From positions 27,454 to 91,453 of the forward strand of contig NZ_JAOQAH010000053.1 in assembly GCF_025963695.1 (NCBI RefSeq): DNA of 64,000 nucleotides. Reading direction: 5' to 3'. Source of the stretch: Segetibacter sp. (GTDB lineage: Bacteria > Bacteroidota > Bacteroidia > Chitinophagales > Chitinophagaceae). Shown one piece after another: positions 17,210 through 26,410 of this stretch. The notes under the pieces were generated by a model. That model worked only from the letters and a program-made list of their open reading frames with translations, was not told the origin of the DNA and ran no database searches. A program made the translations under genes and the position numbers. Position 1 is the first letter of the stretch. Each line of letters opens with the position of its first letter.

Positions 17210-17450
17210 ATGCCGAAAGCGATCGCACATCAAACGTTTGAAGTAACGGATAAGATTTATTCTATAAGAGGACAGAAGGTAATGTCAGACTTTAATCTTG
17301 CGCTGTTATACAACCTACAAACAAGGGCTTTGAAACAAGCTGTCAGGCGTAACAAAGGATAGGTTTCCCCTTGATTTTAAATTTGACCTAACCCGGGTTG
17401 GCGTTGATTACCTGGTATCACTCAAAAAACAAAACCAAGAGAACGGATAG
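17210..17450 (+). pseudogene. Frameshifted fragment of an ORF6N-domain (phage antirepressor-type) protein
   Basis: From the ATG at 17210 the frame reads FEVTDKIYSIRGQKVMSD and LALLYNLQTRALKQAVRRNK, then stops. A shift of frame after NK continues as DRFPLDFKFDLTRVGVDYLV and ends at TAG 17450. Joined, this follows the ORF6N pattern: IYxxRGQKVMxDxxLAxLY, then LxQAVxRN, then RFPxDFxFxLT. The C-terminal part of the family is missing. It begins directly behind the mrp terminator, with no spacer. ORF6N proteins are usually phage or mobile-element regulators, so this is probably a relic of one. Confidence 0.75.
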
Positions 17451-17531
17451 GATTTAAGAAATACTTATTATGATGCGGTTGTTTTATTTGTAAACAGGTA
17501 TCCTTTACATTCCTTCGATTACTTTTGCCTC

Positions 17532-18152
17532 ATGTACAACATTCCCTATTATAAAGCTGATGATGAAAGGGAAGTTATTGACTTCATGAATAGTCATCCG
17601 TTTGCTATAATAACAGGGGTTGACTCAAATCATCATCCGGTTGCTACACATGTTCCTGTTTTAATTGAAGAAAGAGAAGAAAAGCTTTTCTTACTTGCCC
17701 ATATTGCTAAACAGACAGATCATTATAAGGCGCTTTTCCAAAATCCGGATGTGTTGGTTATTTTTTCTGGCGCGCATGCTTACGTAAGCGCGAGTTGGTA
17801 CAAGAACCAGCAACAAGCAAGCACGTGGAATTACCAGGCAGTGCACGCGAAAGGCAAATTGAAATTTTTAAATGAGGATGGTTTATTAGACCTCTTGCAC
17901 CGGCTTACTGCTCATTTCGAAGACAATGCTTCATCTCCGTCTTTGGTTGAGCATCTTTCGGGCGATTATGTGAGCGGGTTAACCAAAGCGATTGTGGCTT
18001 TTGAAATTGAAGTGACTGAGATAGCGCACATATTTAAACTTAGCCAGAACAGGGATAAAGAGAGTTATGCAAATATCATTAATCATTTAAGTGATGGAGA
18101 TAGCGAGGCACAGGCACTGGCATTGGTCATGCAAAAACGCGGGCAACGATGA
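17532..18152 (+). CDS. FMN-binding negative transcriptional regulator, PaiB family
   Basis: The protein has 206 residues. It has the split-barrel flavin-binding fold, starting MYNIPYYKADDEREVIDFM. The family segments ATHVPVLIEE, LLAHIAKQTDHYKAL and SASWYKNQQQASTWNYQAVHAKG are clear. PaiB of Bacillus represses sporulation and protease genes; in other phyla the role is not known. The stop codon overlaps the next gene's start (ATGA), so the two are translated together. Confidence 0.87.
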   Translation: MYNIPYYKADDEREVIDFMNSHPFAIITGVDSNHHPVATHVPVLIEEREEKLFLLAHIAKQTDHYKALFQNPDVLVIFSGAHAYVSASWYKNQQQASTWNYQAVHAKGKLKFLNEDGLLDLLHRLTAHFEDNASSPSLVEHLSGDYVSGLTKAIVAFEIEVTEIAHIFKLSQNRDKESYANIINHLSDGDSEAQALALVMQKRGQR

Positions 18153-19030
18153 GTAAATTTATTTGGGTATGCTCTATATTATGGCTGTCTTGTGTGGCAA
18201 CAAAAAATAATACAAAGCCTATGACTTTCGATTGGCAGGCCCATAGGGGCGGACGCGGTATTTTTCCTGAAAATACAATTTCTGCAATGCTTGGTGGTGT
18301 AGACCTTGGCGTAACAACGCTTGAGATGGATGTGGTGATTTCAAAAGACAAGCAAGTGATTGTAAGTCACGATCCCTATTTTAATCCTGATATTACTACA
18401 AAACCTGACGGTAGTTATCTAACAAAGGCAGAGGAAAAAAATCTGGTGCTGTATCAAATGACTTACGATGAAATAAGCAGGTTTGATGTGGGTATGAAAG
18501 TACATCCCAAATTTCTGCAACAGAAGAAATTAAAAGCTGTCAAGCCCCGTTTAGCTGATTTAATTGACAGTGTAGAAACTTATACAAATCGTAAAAAGCT
18601 TCCTGCTAAGTTTTATAATATTGAAACAAAATCTAAACCTGCTACAGACAATCAATATCATCCTGAGCCGGCTGAATTTGTAGAATTACTGGTACAGGTT
18701 ATTAAAGCTAAACAGATAGAAAAAAGAACGATCATACAATCTTTTGACGTTCGCACGCTGCAATATCTTCATCTTAAATATCCGTCAATTAAAACAGCTT
18801 TCCTGGTAGAGGGCGCTGGTACTGTGCAAGATCAACTTTCAAAATTAGGATTTACTCCTACGATCTATAGTCCCGAGTTTCACCTGGTGGACGAGCAATT
18901 AATTGCTGATTGTAAAAAGATGGGTATGCAGATAATTCCATGGACAGTAAACGATCTTCCGAAAATGAAGCAATTAAAGAAATGGGGAGTTGACGGAATA
19001 ATTACTGATTATCCAAATTTATTGTTTTAA
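18149..19030 (+). CDS. Glycerophosphodiester phosphodiesterase (GDPD), probable lipoprotein
   Basis: The protein has 293 residues. A short signal with a lipobox-like LWLSC suggests a lipid-anchored periplasmic enzyme. The GDPD catalytic motifs are present: AHRGGRGIFPENTISA (His-Arg pair and Glu-Asn) and EMDVVISKDKQVIVSHDP (Glu, Asp and His). Near the C-terminus come IIPWTVNDLPKMKQL and WGVDGIITDYP. It hydrolyses glycerophosphodiesters to glycerol-3-phosphate and an alcohol. Its start overlaps the stop of the PaiB-like gene by four bases, and pyrF begins 10 bases after its stop, so the three genes form one transcription unit. Confidence 0.9.
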   Translation: MSKFIWVCSILWLSCVATKNNTKPMTFDWQAHRGGRGIFPENTISAMLGGVDLGVTTLEMDVVISKDKQVIVSHDPYFNPDITTKPDGSYLTKAEEKNLVLYQMTYDEISRFDVGMKVHPKFLQQKKLKAVKPRLADLIDSVETYTNRKKLPAKFYNIETKSKPATDNQYHPEPAEFVELLVQVIKAKQIEKRTIIQSFDVRTLQYLHLKYPSIKTAFLVEGAGTVQDQLSKLGFTPTIYSPEFHLVDEQLIADCKKMGMQIIPWTVNDLPKMKQLKKWGVDGIITDYPNLLF

Positions 19031-19040
19031 AAACTTGAGC

Positions 19041-19913
19041 ATGAACAGGCAAGAATTGATACGGCAGGTTAAAGAGAAGAAAAATTATTTGTGTATAGGT
19101 CTCGATACTGATATAGATAAGCTGCCAAAACATTTACAGGGTAATCAACAAGCAGTGTTTGAGTTTAATAAAGCAATCATCGATGCTACAAAAGACTTCT
19201 GCGTTAGCTATAAAATTAACACGGCTTTCTATGAAGCAATGGGTATAAAAGGTTGGGAAGCACTCGAGCAAACGGTTGATTATATACCCTCAACTCATTT
19301 TAAAATTGCAGATGCAAAACGTGGTGATATAGGAAATACGTCTGCTCAATATGCAAAGACGTTTTTTGAAGTGTACAATTTTGACGCTGTAACTGTAGCG
19401 CCGTATATGGGGGAAGATAGTGTTCGTCCGTTTCTCGAATATGAAAACAAATGGACGATAGTGCTGGGGCTGACTTCAAACAAGGGTAGCGAAGATTTTC
19501 AGCAGTTGGTGGTTCGTACGGAAAGCGAAGAGTTTTTATCCGAAATAACGCTGGGGCATCATCACACGCAACAGTATCTGTACGAAAAGGTGATGCAACA
19601 AATTGCAGGCTGGGGAACGCCGGAAAACCTGATGTTTGTTGTAGGGGCCACAAAAGCAGCGCAGCTACAGCAGATTAGGAAAGCGTATACCGAACACTTT
19701 TTTTTAGTGCCGGGGGTTGGTTCGCAAGGGGGAAGTCTTGCAGAAGTATCCCGCGCAGCCTTACATGCTGACGGAGGACTTTTGGTAAATGTTAGCCGGG
19801 CAATTATTTATGCAGGTACCGATGAATGTTTTGCAGAAGATGCAATGACTATAGCCAGGCAATACCACGACGAGATGAATATTTTATTCGATGAAGTTTT
19901 ACCTTCTTTGTAG
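19041..19913 (+). CDS. pyrF: Orotidine 5'-phosphate decarboxylase (type 2)
   Basis: The protein has 290 residues from the ATG at 19041; the in-frame TTG at 19035 is unlikely. It performs the last step of UMP synthesis. The sequence YLCIGLDTDIDKLPKHL and the active-site segment FKIADAKRGDIGNTSAQYA (the Asp and Lys catalytic network) are typical of the long type-2 class. FLVPGVGSQGG is the phosphate-binding loop. It sits at the end of the three-gene unit starting with the PaiB-like gene, a grouping without obvious pathway logic. Confidence 0.94.
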   Translation: MNRQELIRQVKEKKNYLCIGLDTDIDKLPKHLQGNQQAVFEFNKAIIDATKDFCVSYKINTAFYEAMGIKGWEALEQTVDYIPSTHFKIADAKRGDIGNTSAQYAKTFFEVYNFDAVTVAPYMGEDSVRPFLEYENKWTIVLGLTSNKGSEDFQQLVVRTESEEFLSEITLGHHHTQQYLYEKVMQQIAGWGTPENLMFVVGATKAAQLQQIRKAYTEHFFLVPGVGSQGGSLAEVSRAALHADGGLLVNVSRAIIYAGTDECFAEDAMTIARQYHDEMNILFDEVLPSL

Positions 19914-19932
19914 GGATTGCGTTTTACAGGTT

Positions 19933-21192
19933 TTAATCAAAGTCCTTCAATATTTCATAAAACCTATAAACATCCTGGTAAGAACAATAAAGAGGGGCAG
20001 GTGCAACCCTCACAACTCCAGGCTCGCGGTAGTCCACTACAATTCCGCTGTCAATCATTTTCTCGTGGATCTCCTTTCCCCTTTCTTTAAAGTATAAAGA
20101 CAGTTGCGCGCCGCGACTTTCGCGGTGAGCGGGCGTTATGATTTCAAAATCTAAATGATGCAACTGCTGTAAGAGAAACTCCAGATAGGCCGTTAGTTCC
20201 CTGCTTTTAACTTTAATATCTTCAAAACCTGCTTCTTCAAACATTTCAAGCGAGGCTTTTAACGAAGCCATGTTCAAGATCTGCGCCGTGCTGATGTTCC
20301 AGCCACTCGCGTTAGGCTTGGCCACAAAACCTTTCTTCATTTTAAACCTTGCCTGCTCGTCATTTCCCCACCAACCGGCAAAGCGTGGCGTAGAGGGATC
20401 AGTTGCATACCTTTCGTGTACATATAAACCACCTACGGCGCCTGGACCACCGTTGAGGTACTTATATGAACACCAGACAGCAAAATCTACATTCCAGTCA
20501 TGCAGTTCAAGGTGTACGTTACCTGCTGCGTGGGCCAGGTCGAAACCTGCAATAGCTCCGGCTTTTTGAGTAGCTTCTGTAATAGATTTTATATCGAATA
20601 ACTGGCCGGTATAATAGTTTATTCCACCCAGCATCACCATAGCTACGCTAGCTCCATTGGTTTCAATCAACGATAGGATGTCTTCGTGCCGCAATGTTTT
20701 TTCACCTTCTCTCGGGGCAATTTCTATCACTGCTGCATCCCAATCAAAACCATGATGCTTTACCTGTGTCTCAACAGCGTATTGGTCTGATGGGAATGCC
20801 CCTGCTTCCATGATGATTTTAAATCTTGAACTGGTAGGACGGTAAAAAGTCAGCATTAACAAGTGAAGATTAACAGTGAGGCTATTCATTACGGTTACTT
20901 CATCTTCCTTGCAACCAACTATTTTCGACAGGGATTTTTTGAAGTATTCCTGGTAATACATCCACGGATTTTTTGCGTTTAAAAAACCGGCTATGCCCCG
21001 GTTTTTCCAATCATCTAATTCTTGTTGAACCGATGCCTGTACCTGCTTCGACTGCAATCCCAGCGAGTTGCCGCAGAAATAAATGGAATCCGCACCGTCT
21101 ATCTGGGGAAAGTAAAATTGTTGTTTATATTTTGCCAGTTTATCTTCTTTGTCCTTTTGTTGTGCAAACCGGCGCGATGCTTCAAAATTCAT
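19933..21192 (-). CDS. kynU: Kynureninase
   Basis: The protein has 419 residues and is a PLP-dependent fold-type I enzyme that cleaves kynurenine or 3-hydroxykynurenine to anthranilate or 3-hydroxyanthranilate plus alanine. The motifs are IYFCGNSLGLQSK near 38, MNSLTVNLHLLMLTFYRP (cofactor phosphate region), GFDLAHAAGNVHLELHDWNVDFAVWCSYKYLNGG with the PLP lysine in SYKYLNGG, and FAGWWGN. It is convergent with pyrF and divergent from the Nudix gene. No other kynurenine-pathway gene is adjacent, though a glutaryl-CoA dehydrogenase, which acts far downstream in the same catabolism, lies 0.9 kb away. Confidence 0.94.
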   Translation of the reverse strand: MNFEASRRFAQQKDKEDKLAKYKQQFYFPQIDGADSIYFCGNSLGLQSKQVQASVQQELDDWKNRGIAGFLNAKNPWMYYQEYFKKSLSKIVGCKEDEVTVMNSLTVNLHLLMLTFYRPTSSRFKIIMEAGAFPSDQYAVETQVKHHGFDWDAAVIEIAPREGEKTLRHEDILSLIETNGASVAMVMLGGINYYTGQLFDIKSITEATQKAGAIAGFDLAHAAGNVHLELHDWNVDFAVWCSYKYLNGGPGAVGGLYVHERYATDPSTPRFAGWWGNDEQARFKMKKGFVAKPNASGWNISTAQILNMASLKASLEMFEEAGFEDIKVKSRELTAYLEFLLQQLHHLDFEIITPAHRESRGAQLSLYFKERGKEIHEKMIDSGIVVDYREPGVVRVAPAPLYCSYQDVYRFYEILKDFD

Positions 21193-21319
21193 TAATATAT
21201 CTTTAGCGGCTTAAAACAAGAAAATTACAACATTTGGTGTTTAAGGAATTACCTGATGCAATTTTCTTGATTCTGTGTATAAAAGTTCTGTTAATCTTAA
21301 TTTTATCCGTCGCATTATT

Positions 21320-21943
21320 ATGAAAGACATTGGAATATTAAACGAAATAAAGCGCTTAAAATCACTGGCAGATGTGGGACTTCTTTATTGTAAAAATGAA
21401 TACGATAAAGAGCGATACCTGGAACTGCAGCAGATTAGCTTAAATCTTTTTGCTGAAGTAAGCGGAACAAGTAGGGAGGATTTGACTTGTATTTTTCCAC
21501 CTGCTAAAGATTATCCTACAGCTAAGGTTGATATACGTGGTGTAATGATTTCTGCAGATAAAAAGATTTTACTGGTACAAGAAAGTGTAGATGGCAAGTG
21601 GTCGTTACCAGGTGGATGGGCAGATATTGGGTTTAGTCCAAAGGAGACAATTATAAAAGAGTGTAAAGAAGAGACGGGACTTGATGTGATACCTGACCGA
21701 CTGTTAGCAGTGTTTGATAAAAAAATGCATCCTCATCCACCACAGCCCTTTTATGTTTACAAAATGGTTTTTTACTGCAGGGAACTTACAACAGAAATAA
21801 CCAAAGGCTTTGATGTATTGGATGTGGATTATTTTGCTTTCGACAATCTTCCAACACTGTCTGAAGATCGAATCCTCAGCAGCCAAATCAAGCTGTTGGT
21901 AACAAAAGTGCTTGAAGACGACTATGAAGTTTATGTTGATTAG
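21320..21943 (+). CDS. Nudix hydrolase with N-terminal NUDIX_N_2-type domain
   Basis: The protein has 207 residues from the ATG at 21320; the frame extends 15 codons upstream to a GTG but the shorter form starts where the family does. The N-terminal ~65 residues (KDIGILNEIKRLKSLADVGLLY) match the small domain found in YjhB-like proteins. The Nudix box reads GWADIGFSPKETIIKECKEETGL, with Lys in place of the usual Arg before the first Glu of the REUxEE core. The substrate is probably a nucleoside-diphosphate derivative. It is divergent from kynU. Confidence 0.87.
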   Translation: MKDIGILNEIKRLKSLADVGLLYCKNEYDKERYLELQQISLNLFAEVSGTSREDLTCIFPPAKDYPTAKVDIRGVMISADKKILLVQESVDGKWSLPGGWADIGFSPKETIIKECKEETGLDVIPDRLLAVFDKKMHPHPPQPFYVYKMVFYCRELTTEITKGFDVLDVDYFAFDNLPTLSEDRILSSQIKLLVTKVLEDDYEVYVD

Positions 21944-22025
21944 GAGAAATTGATGACGAATGATTAGTTGTACACTTTTACCGTTTCAGTACTATTTCGC
22001 TGAATATTGACGATTATGTAAAAGT

Positions 22026-22036
22026 GTGCGACGCAA
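22026..22036 (+). repeat. Dispersed intergenic repeat, copy D
   Basis: GTGCGACGCAA occurs within TAAAAGTGTGCGACGCAACA. Box 2, GGCTGGGTACAAAAAATAA, follows 25 bases downstream and ends about 10 bases before the acyl-CoA dehydrogenase start. This is one of the best-preserved two-box copies. Confidence 0.8.
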
Positions 22037-22088
22037 CAATGTTTAATAGTACCAGGGTGGCTGGGTACAAAAAATAAAATAATTGATA

Positions 22089-23273
22089 ATGGCTGCTAAA
22101 ACAGATGTGTTTGAATCGCCGGATTATTACCTGGTGGACGAGTTGTTAACCGAAGAACAAAGAATGGTTCGCGAAACCATTAGAAGTTATGTGAAAAAAG
22201 AGATATCACCGATTATAGAAGATTATGCGCAAAGGGCCGAGTTTCCGCAACAAATTGTAAAGCAGCTGGGAGACCTGGGCTGTTTCGGACCAACCATTCC
22301 GATACCATACGGAGGGGGAGGAATGGATTATATCAGTTATGGTTTGATGATGCAGGAATTGGAAAGGGGCGACAGCGGTGTAAGATCAACTGCATCGGTA
22401 CAAGGCTCGCTTGTTATGTATCCTATTTATGCATATGGTAGTGAAGCACAGCGGCAAAAATATTTGCCGAAGTTGGCGAGTGGCGAGTGGCTTGGTTGCT
22501 TCGGTCTTACCGAGCCTGATTACGGAAGCAACCCGGCAGGCATGCTAACAACTATAAAAGATGCAGGTGATCATGTTGTTTTAAATGGGTCGAAAATGTG
22601 GATCAGTAATGCACCTTTTGCGCAAGTTGCTGTTGTTTGGGCAAAGAATGATGAGGGAGAAATTCAGGGGGTAGTAGTTGAGCGCGGAATGGAAGGGTTT
22701 TCGACGCCCACCACGCACGGTAAATGGAGCCTCAGAGCAAGTGCAACAGGTGAATTGGTTTTTGACCAGGTGAAGGTGCCCAAAGAAAATATTCTTCCTA
22801 ATGTGAAAGGTCTGAAGGGGCCGCTGGGTTGTTTAAGCAAAGCCCGTTATGGTATTGCATGGGGGGCGTTGGGTGCGGCAATGGATTGTTACGATACAGC
22901 TTTACATTACAGCAAGGAGCGGGTGCAGTTTGGCCGGCCGATAGGAGGTTTTCAATTACAGCAGAAGAAACTTGCCGAGATGATAACAGAGATAACGAAA
23001 GCTCAATTGCTCGTTTGGCGACTAGGTGTGCTAATGAATGAAAATCGTGCTACGCCTGCACAAATATCAATGGCCAAAAGAAACAGTTGCGAGATAGCTG
23101 CAAACATTGCGCGTGATGCGCGCCAACTGTTAGGTGGAATGGGAATAACAGGCGAATATAGCATTATGCGCCACATGATGAATATTGAAAGTGTGATTAC
23201 CTATGAAGGTACCCACGATATTCACCTGCTAATAACAGGTATGGATGTTACGGGGTTAAATGCCTTTACATAA
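22089..23273 (+). CDS. gcdH: Acyl-CoA dehydrogenase, glutaryl-CoA dehydrogenase type
   Basis: The protein has 394 residues from the ATG at 22089; the upstream in-frame TTG is not used. It is an FAD enzyme of the acyl-CoA dehydrogenase fold: LGCFGLTEPDYGSNPAGM and GSKMWISNAPFA for FAD and substrate, RVQFGRPIGGFQLQQKKLAEM, LGGMGITGEYSIMRHMMNIE, and YEGTHDIHLLITGMDVTG with the catalytic-base Glu. The YEGTHDIHxLI end and the overall sequence style are those of glutaryl-CoA dehydrogenase, which makes crotonyl-CoA in lysine and tryptophan breakdown. Substrate assignment is by resemblance only. It stands alone, with a dispersed repeat in its leader. Confidence 0.85.
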   Translation: MAAKTDVFESPDYYLVDELLTEEQRMVRETIRSYVKKEISPIIEDYAQRAEFPQQIVKQLGDLGCFGPTIPIPYGGGGMDYISYGLMMQELERGDSGVRSTASVQGSLVMYPIYAYGSEAQRQKYLPKLASGEWLGCFGLTEPDYGSNPAGMLTTIKDAGDHVVLNGSKMWISNAPFAQVAVVWAKNDEGEIQGVVVERGMEGFSTPTTHGKWSLRASATGELVFDQVKVPKENILPNVKGLKGPLGCLSKARYGIAWGALGAAMDCYDTALHYSKERVQFGRPIGGFQLQQKKLAEMITEITKAQLLVWRLGVLMNENRATPAQISMAKRNSCEIAANIARDARQLLGGMGITGEYSIMRHMMNIESVITYEGTHDIHLLITGMDVTGLNAFT

Positions 23274-23483
23274 AGAAGTAACCGAATAGTTAAGGAAATT
23301 AAAAAGTAGCCTTCTTTTCATCAATATTAGTTGTTGTTACCACCCCGATGGCTTTGCTTTATCAAAAAATAATTTGCCACCCGTTCAAGAGCCTTTAACT
23401 ATTTTTTCGAAAAACCAGGGGCAGGCAAACAACATTTTATATTAGAATTTGTCTATTGATGCAAATGTATAACACCTAACACA

Positions 23484-24062
23484 ATGACTACCATAACTGC
23501 AAAAAAACCAACTAAAGCCACTTCCAAAGATTTACCTGCTGATGCAAAAACTCAGGCAAAAATTTTTCTCATTGGTATGATGGGTTCGGGAAAATCGTAC
23601 TGGGCCGACAAGCTGAAGAAAAAGCTGAAAGTGCCGGCTTATGACCTGGACTCGTTGGTTGAAATGATGGAGGAAAAATCTATTAAAGAGATTTTTGAGG
23701 AAGATGGCGAAGAATACTTTAGAAAGGCAGAGGCAAAAATGCTGCGGTTGTTCTCCGAAAAAAAGCAATTTATTGTATCATGCGGCGGCGGCACTGCTTG
23801 CTACAACGACAATATGAAGTGGATGAATAAACACGGAATTACTGTTTGGATTGATGAGCCTGTTGAGACTTTATGCGAGCGCTTATCGAAAGAAAAATTC
23901 CACCGCCCCTTAATAAAAGATTTGGATGACCAGTCATTAAAAAGCTTTCTCAAAAAACAACTGGAAGAGCGAACGGCTTTTTATGATCAATGTGCGTACA
24001 GACTAAATAGCAAAGAGCTTTCTGAAACTACTTTCTTAAAAATAATCGCCTCAAATGCATAG
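23484..24062 (+). CDS. aroK: Shikimate kinase
   Basis: The protein has 192 residues. Walker A is GMMGSGKSYW (31-40). The Asp of YDLDSLVEMM and FRKAEAKMLR bind shikimate, VSCGGGTACY is the GGG motif, and KFHRPLI is the lid. It phosphorylates shikimate in the aromatic amino-acid pathway. The N-terminal ~24 residues, rich in Lys, Thr and Ala, are an extension. The 3' end overlaps the next gene by eight bases. Confidence 0.93.
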   Translation: MTTITAKKPTKATSKDLPADAKTQAKIFLIGMMGSGKSYWADKLKKKLKVPAYDLDSLVEMMEEKSIKEIFEEDGEEYFRKAEAKMLRLFSEKKQFIVSCGGGTACYNDNMKWMNKHGITVWIDEPVETLCERLSKEKFHRPLIKDLDDQSLKSFLKKQLEERTAFYDQCAYRLNSKELSETTFLKIIASNA

Positions 24063-24450
24063 AACTTTTTTACAGATAGCGGCTTTGTTAGGCGCTGTTT
24101 CTGTTGCGTTTGGTGCGTTTGGTGCGCACGCGCTCAAAAAGATTGCTTCTGATGTTGCAGTCAATATTTTTGAAACAGGTGTTCGTTACCAGTTTTATCA
24201 TGTTTTCGCACTTGCCGTTGTAGGTATTCTTTACCGTGATTTTTCGAGCAAGTGGATGTTGTGGGCAGGTAATTTGTTTATGATTGGCATGTTGCTTTTC
24301 TGCGGTTCTTTGTACCTTTTAACTTATTTTAAAGCTACTGCAAAGCCTAATTTCGATTGGGTCGGTGCCATTACTCCCTTAGGCGGATTGGCTTTTATTG
24401 GTGGGTGGGTGTGCCTTTTTGTAGGGCTGTACAAATCAACTGCTGTTTAA
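24055..24450 (+). CDS. DUF423 small membrane protein
   Basis: The protein has 131 residues with four membrane helices. AALLGAVSVAFGAFGAHALKK and FETGVRYQFYHVFAL are the DUF423 signature. Function is unknown across the family. The start lies within the last codons of aroK, so the two are co-transcribed. Confidence 0.9.
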   Translation: MHRTFLQIAALLGAVSVAFGAFGAHALKKIASDVAVNIFETGVRYQFYHVFALAVVGILYRDFSSKWMLWAGNLFMIGMLLFCGSLYLLTYFKATAKPNFDWVGAITPLGGLAFIGGWVCLFVGLYKSTAV

Positions 24451-24511
24451 AAAAAATTCCTGTTCAAATACTATTTTGGTAATCGACTTTAGGTCCTTTT
24501 TTCTTCAGCCG

Positions 24512-24522
24512 TTGCGTCGCAC
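24512..24522 (-). repeat. Dispersed intergenic repeat, copy E
   Basis: TTGCGTCGCAC on the plus strand; on the minus strand AGTAAAAGTGTGCGACGCAA, identical over 19 bases to copy I at 57465. It sits between convergent genes. Box 2 is weak here (GGCTGAAGAAAAAA). Confidence 0.75.
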
Positions 24523-24578
24523 ACTTTTACTTTGGTTATTCCTATTCCGCTATCTTTTGGCTAAGTAATGCGTATGAT

Positions 24579-26135
24579 CTAAAAAGTAGACTTTTGAAGA
24601 GCTTTGTTTTTACTTTCGGTTCTGCTGTCGTACGCGATTTTCTCAGACTCATTTTCCTTGGTTTTTCTAAATATCAGGTAGCACTCGGGCTCGCTGAGAC
24701 CGGTTTTCCAGCACAGGTAGCCTTTAAAAAATGCAACTGCTTTATATCCCCGCAGTTCAATCTTTGCCTTACTCTTAATGTGATCGGATGCGAATATTAC
24801 TACGCCAGGTTGCAGGCATTCTATTGTGTCTAATACAGCCTTTGAGGCACCTACACTCGTTACATTATATATCGACCAATTCCAGAACCGGTGATCCGAT
24901 CCGTTGTTGTGATTAGAAAAAATGTTTTTTGAGAAATAAGGAAGTATAGAAATATTTTTCCACCCGCTGATATAGATATTTTCCTGGTCAAGCTTTTTGT
25001 CTTTAATATATTTTGCTACACTCTGTCCTGCCGAGTAATTATGATAGAGGTCATATTTTACCACGTTCACAGACCAGTAAATCTGTACCACAAATACCAC
25101 TGCCATGCCTGCAACTACCGCTTTAGTAAGACCCCTCGGGTTCTCGTTCCTGTACTTTTCATAACTAATCCATAGAACGAAAATCCACAGTAAAAATAAA
25201 ACGCCCTGGTGCCACAGGTTCCTGTATTTAATTCCAAACAGAATTGAAAGTAATATCAATGGAAGTAGGTACACGAGCCCGGTCTTATTTTTAAAAAACC
25301 AAATGAAAGTAGTAGAGAATATGATTAGCGCAACTATGCCAAAAAGCATTGGAAGATGTGTAAACTCATTCATCACCAACGATCCTGCTATCATTCTTCT
25401 GGCTATAATCCACCCTAGTTTTATGTTAGAGTTGATATAGTTAGCATAGATCTGGTCAGGCGGTGTCATAATAATGTATATGACCAGAAGTGCGACTAAT
25501 CCAAAGATAAAAAGCGAGATTAGCTGGTGAGTTCTCGTTCTTGTGTTTGTATTTTTCCAGGCTTTAATAATATCAATAAAATGAACAAAAGCTATCGAAC
25601 CTGCAATCAGAAAGGTATGGGCGCTTATGTTTGCCAACAGGCAAAGCAGTAATGTGAAAAGATAAGGGTGATCGTTCTTCTTATTGTAGTTAAATGCAAT
25701 AAGAAATAAAATGGGGGAAATAAGGCAATAATTCCTGGCTACAACACCATATTGAAAAAATACAAAAAATGTAAAAGGATACAATATTTTAATAAGTGGC
25801 GGAAACGGAGCATGCCTGATAAAAATCCAAACACCCGATGCTGCAAAAAGTGCCGACAGTATGTTTATTGAGTAGTACGGAAAACCTAGTTTAGCAGGAA
25901 TCATTAAAATAAGATGCCATAAACCGGGAGACCCCTCGTACCTTAAGTAAGTAACAAACAACTCTTTGATGCTCGTGTCTTTTGCAAGCAACCATGCCTG
26001 CGCTTCATCCATCCATGGCTCGTGATGCGAAACAACGACAGTTAGTAAGATTGCATAAATTGCAAATACAATTACCTCGTATTTTTCCTTTACATATTCA
26101 AATATTCCTAACCTATTAGTTAAGGTGACGTTCAT
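24579..26135 (-). CDS. Multi-pass membrane glycosyltransferase (GT-C/ArnT-PMT type)
   Basis: The protein has 518 residues. About ten to twelve hydrophobic helices are followed by a soluble domain of about 130 residues. In the first loop HHEPWMDEAQAWLLAKD has the acidic pair (Asp-Glu) typical of GT-C enzymes that use polyprenyl-phosphate sugars. EGSPGLWHLI and GVVARNYCL also fit GT39-like proteins. It is probably an inner-membrane enzyme modifying lipid or glycan on the periplasmic side. The gene is monocistronic. The Lys/Ser-rich tail is not informative. Confidence 0.65.
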   Translation of the reverse strand: MNVTLTNRLGIFEYVKEKYEVIVFAIYAILLTVVVSHHEPWMDEAQAWLLAKDTSIKELFVTYLRYEGSPGLWHLILMIPAKLGFPYYSINILSALFAASGVWIFIRHAPFPPLIKILYPFTFFVFFQYGVVARNYCLISPILFLIAFNYNKKNDHPYLFTLLLCLLANISAHTFLIAGSIAFVHFIDIIKAWKNTNTRTRTHQLISLFIFGLVALLVIYIIMTPPDQIYANYINSNIKLGWIIARRMIAGSLVMNEFTHLPMLFGIVALIIFSTTFIWFFKNKTGLVYLLPLILLSILFGIKYRNLWHQGVLFLLWIFVLWISYEKYRNENPRGLTKAVVAGMAVVFVVQIYWSVNVVKYDLYHNYSAGQSVAKYIKDKKLDQENIYISGWKNISILPYFSKNIFSNHNNGSDHRFWNWSIYNVTSVGASKAVLDTIECLQPGVVIFASDHIKSKAKIELRGYKAVAFFKGYLCWKTGLSEPECYLIFRKTKENESEKIAYDSRTESKNKALQKSTF

Positions 26136-26410
26136 AAAACCTGTTCAAGCTAAATATTTAAAAATATTATCTTCTGCTTCCAACTCTATGCCAACCATTA
26201 CCCCCTTCTATTGGTCGGGTTTATCTAGCTTTGGTCCTGTTAGAATGAGACGTGCAAACTTAATTGTTTATTCTGTTGTCTTCATTATCAACATGTTAAA
26301 CGTTTCCTTTATGTGTTGTAGGGCTGGCATCTTTTTGTTGTAAAAGCACAGTATGGGCAATCACTAATCTACTTCTCTAAAACGCATTTATAAAGTTTCA
26401 AACCCAAAAC

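Noticed and set aside
26136..26410. Plus-strand frame within the divergent gap before PPK2
   Set aside because: It overlaps the 5' end of the glycosyltransferase region and resembles no protein; the gap more likely holds promoters.
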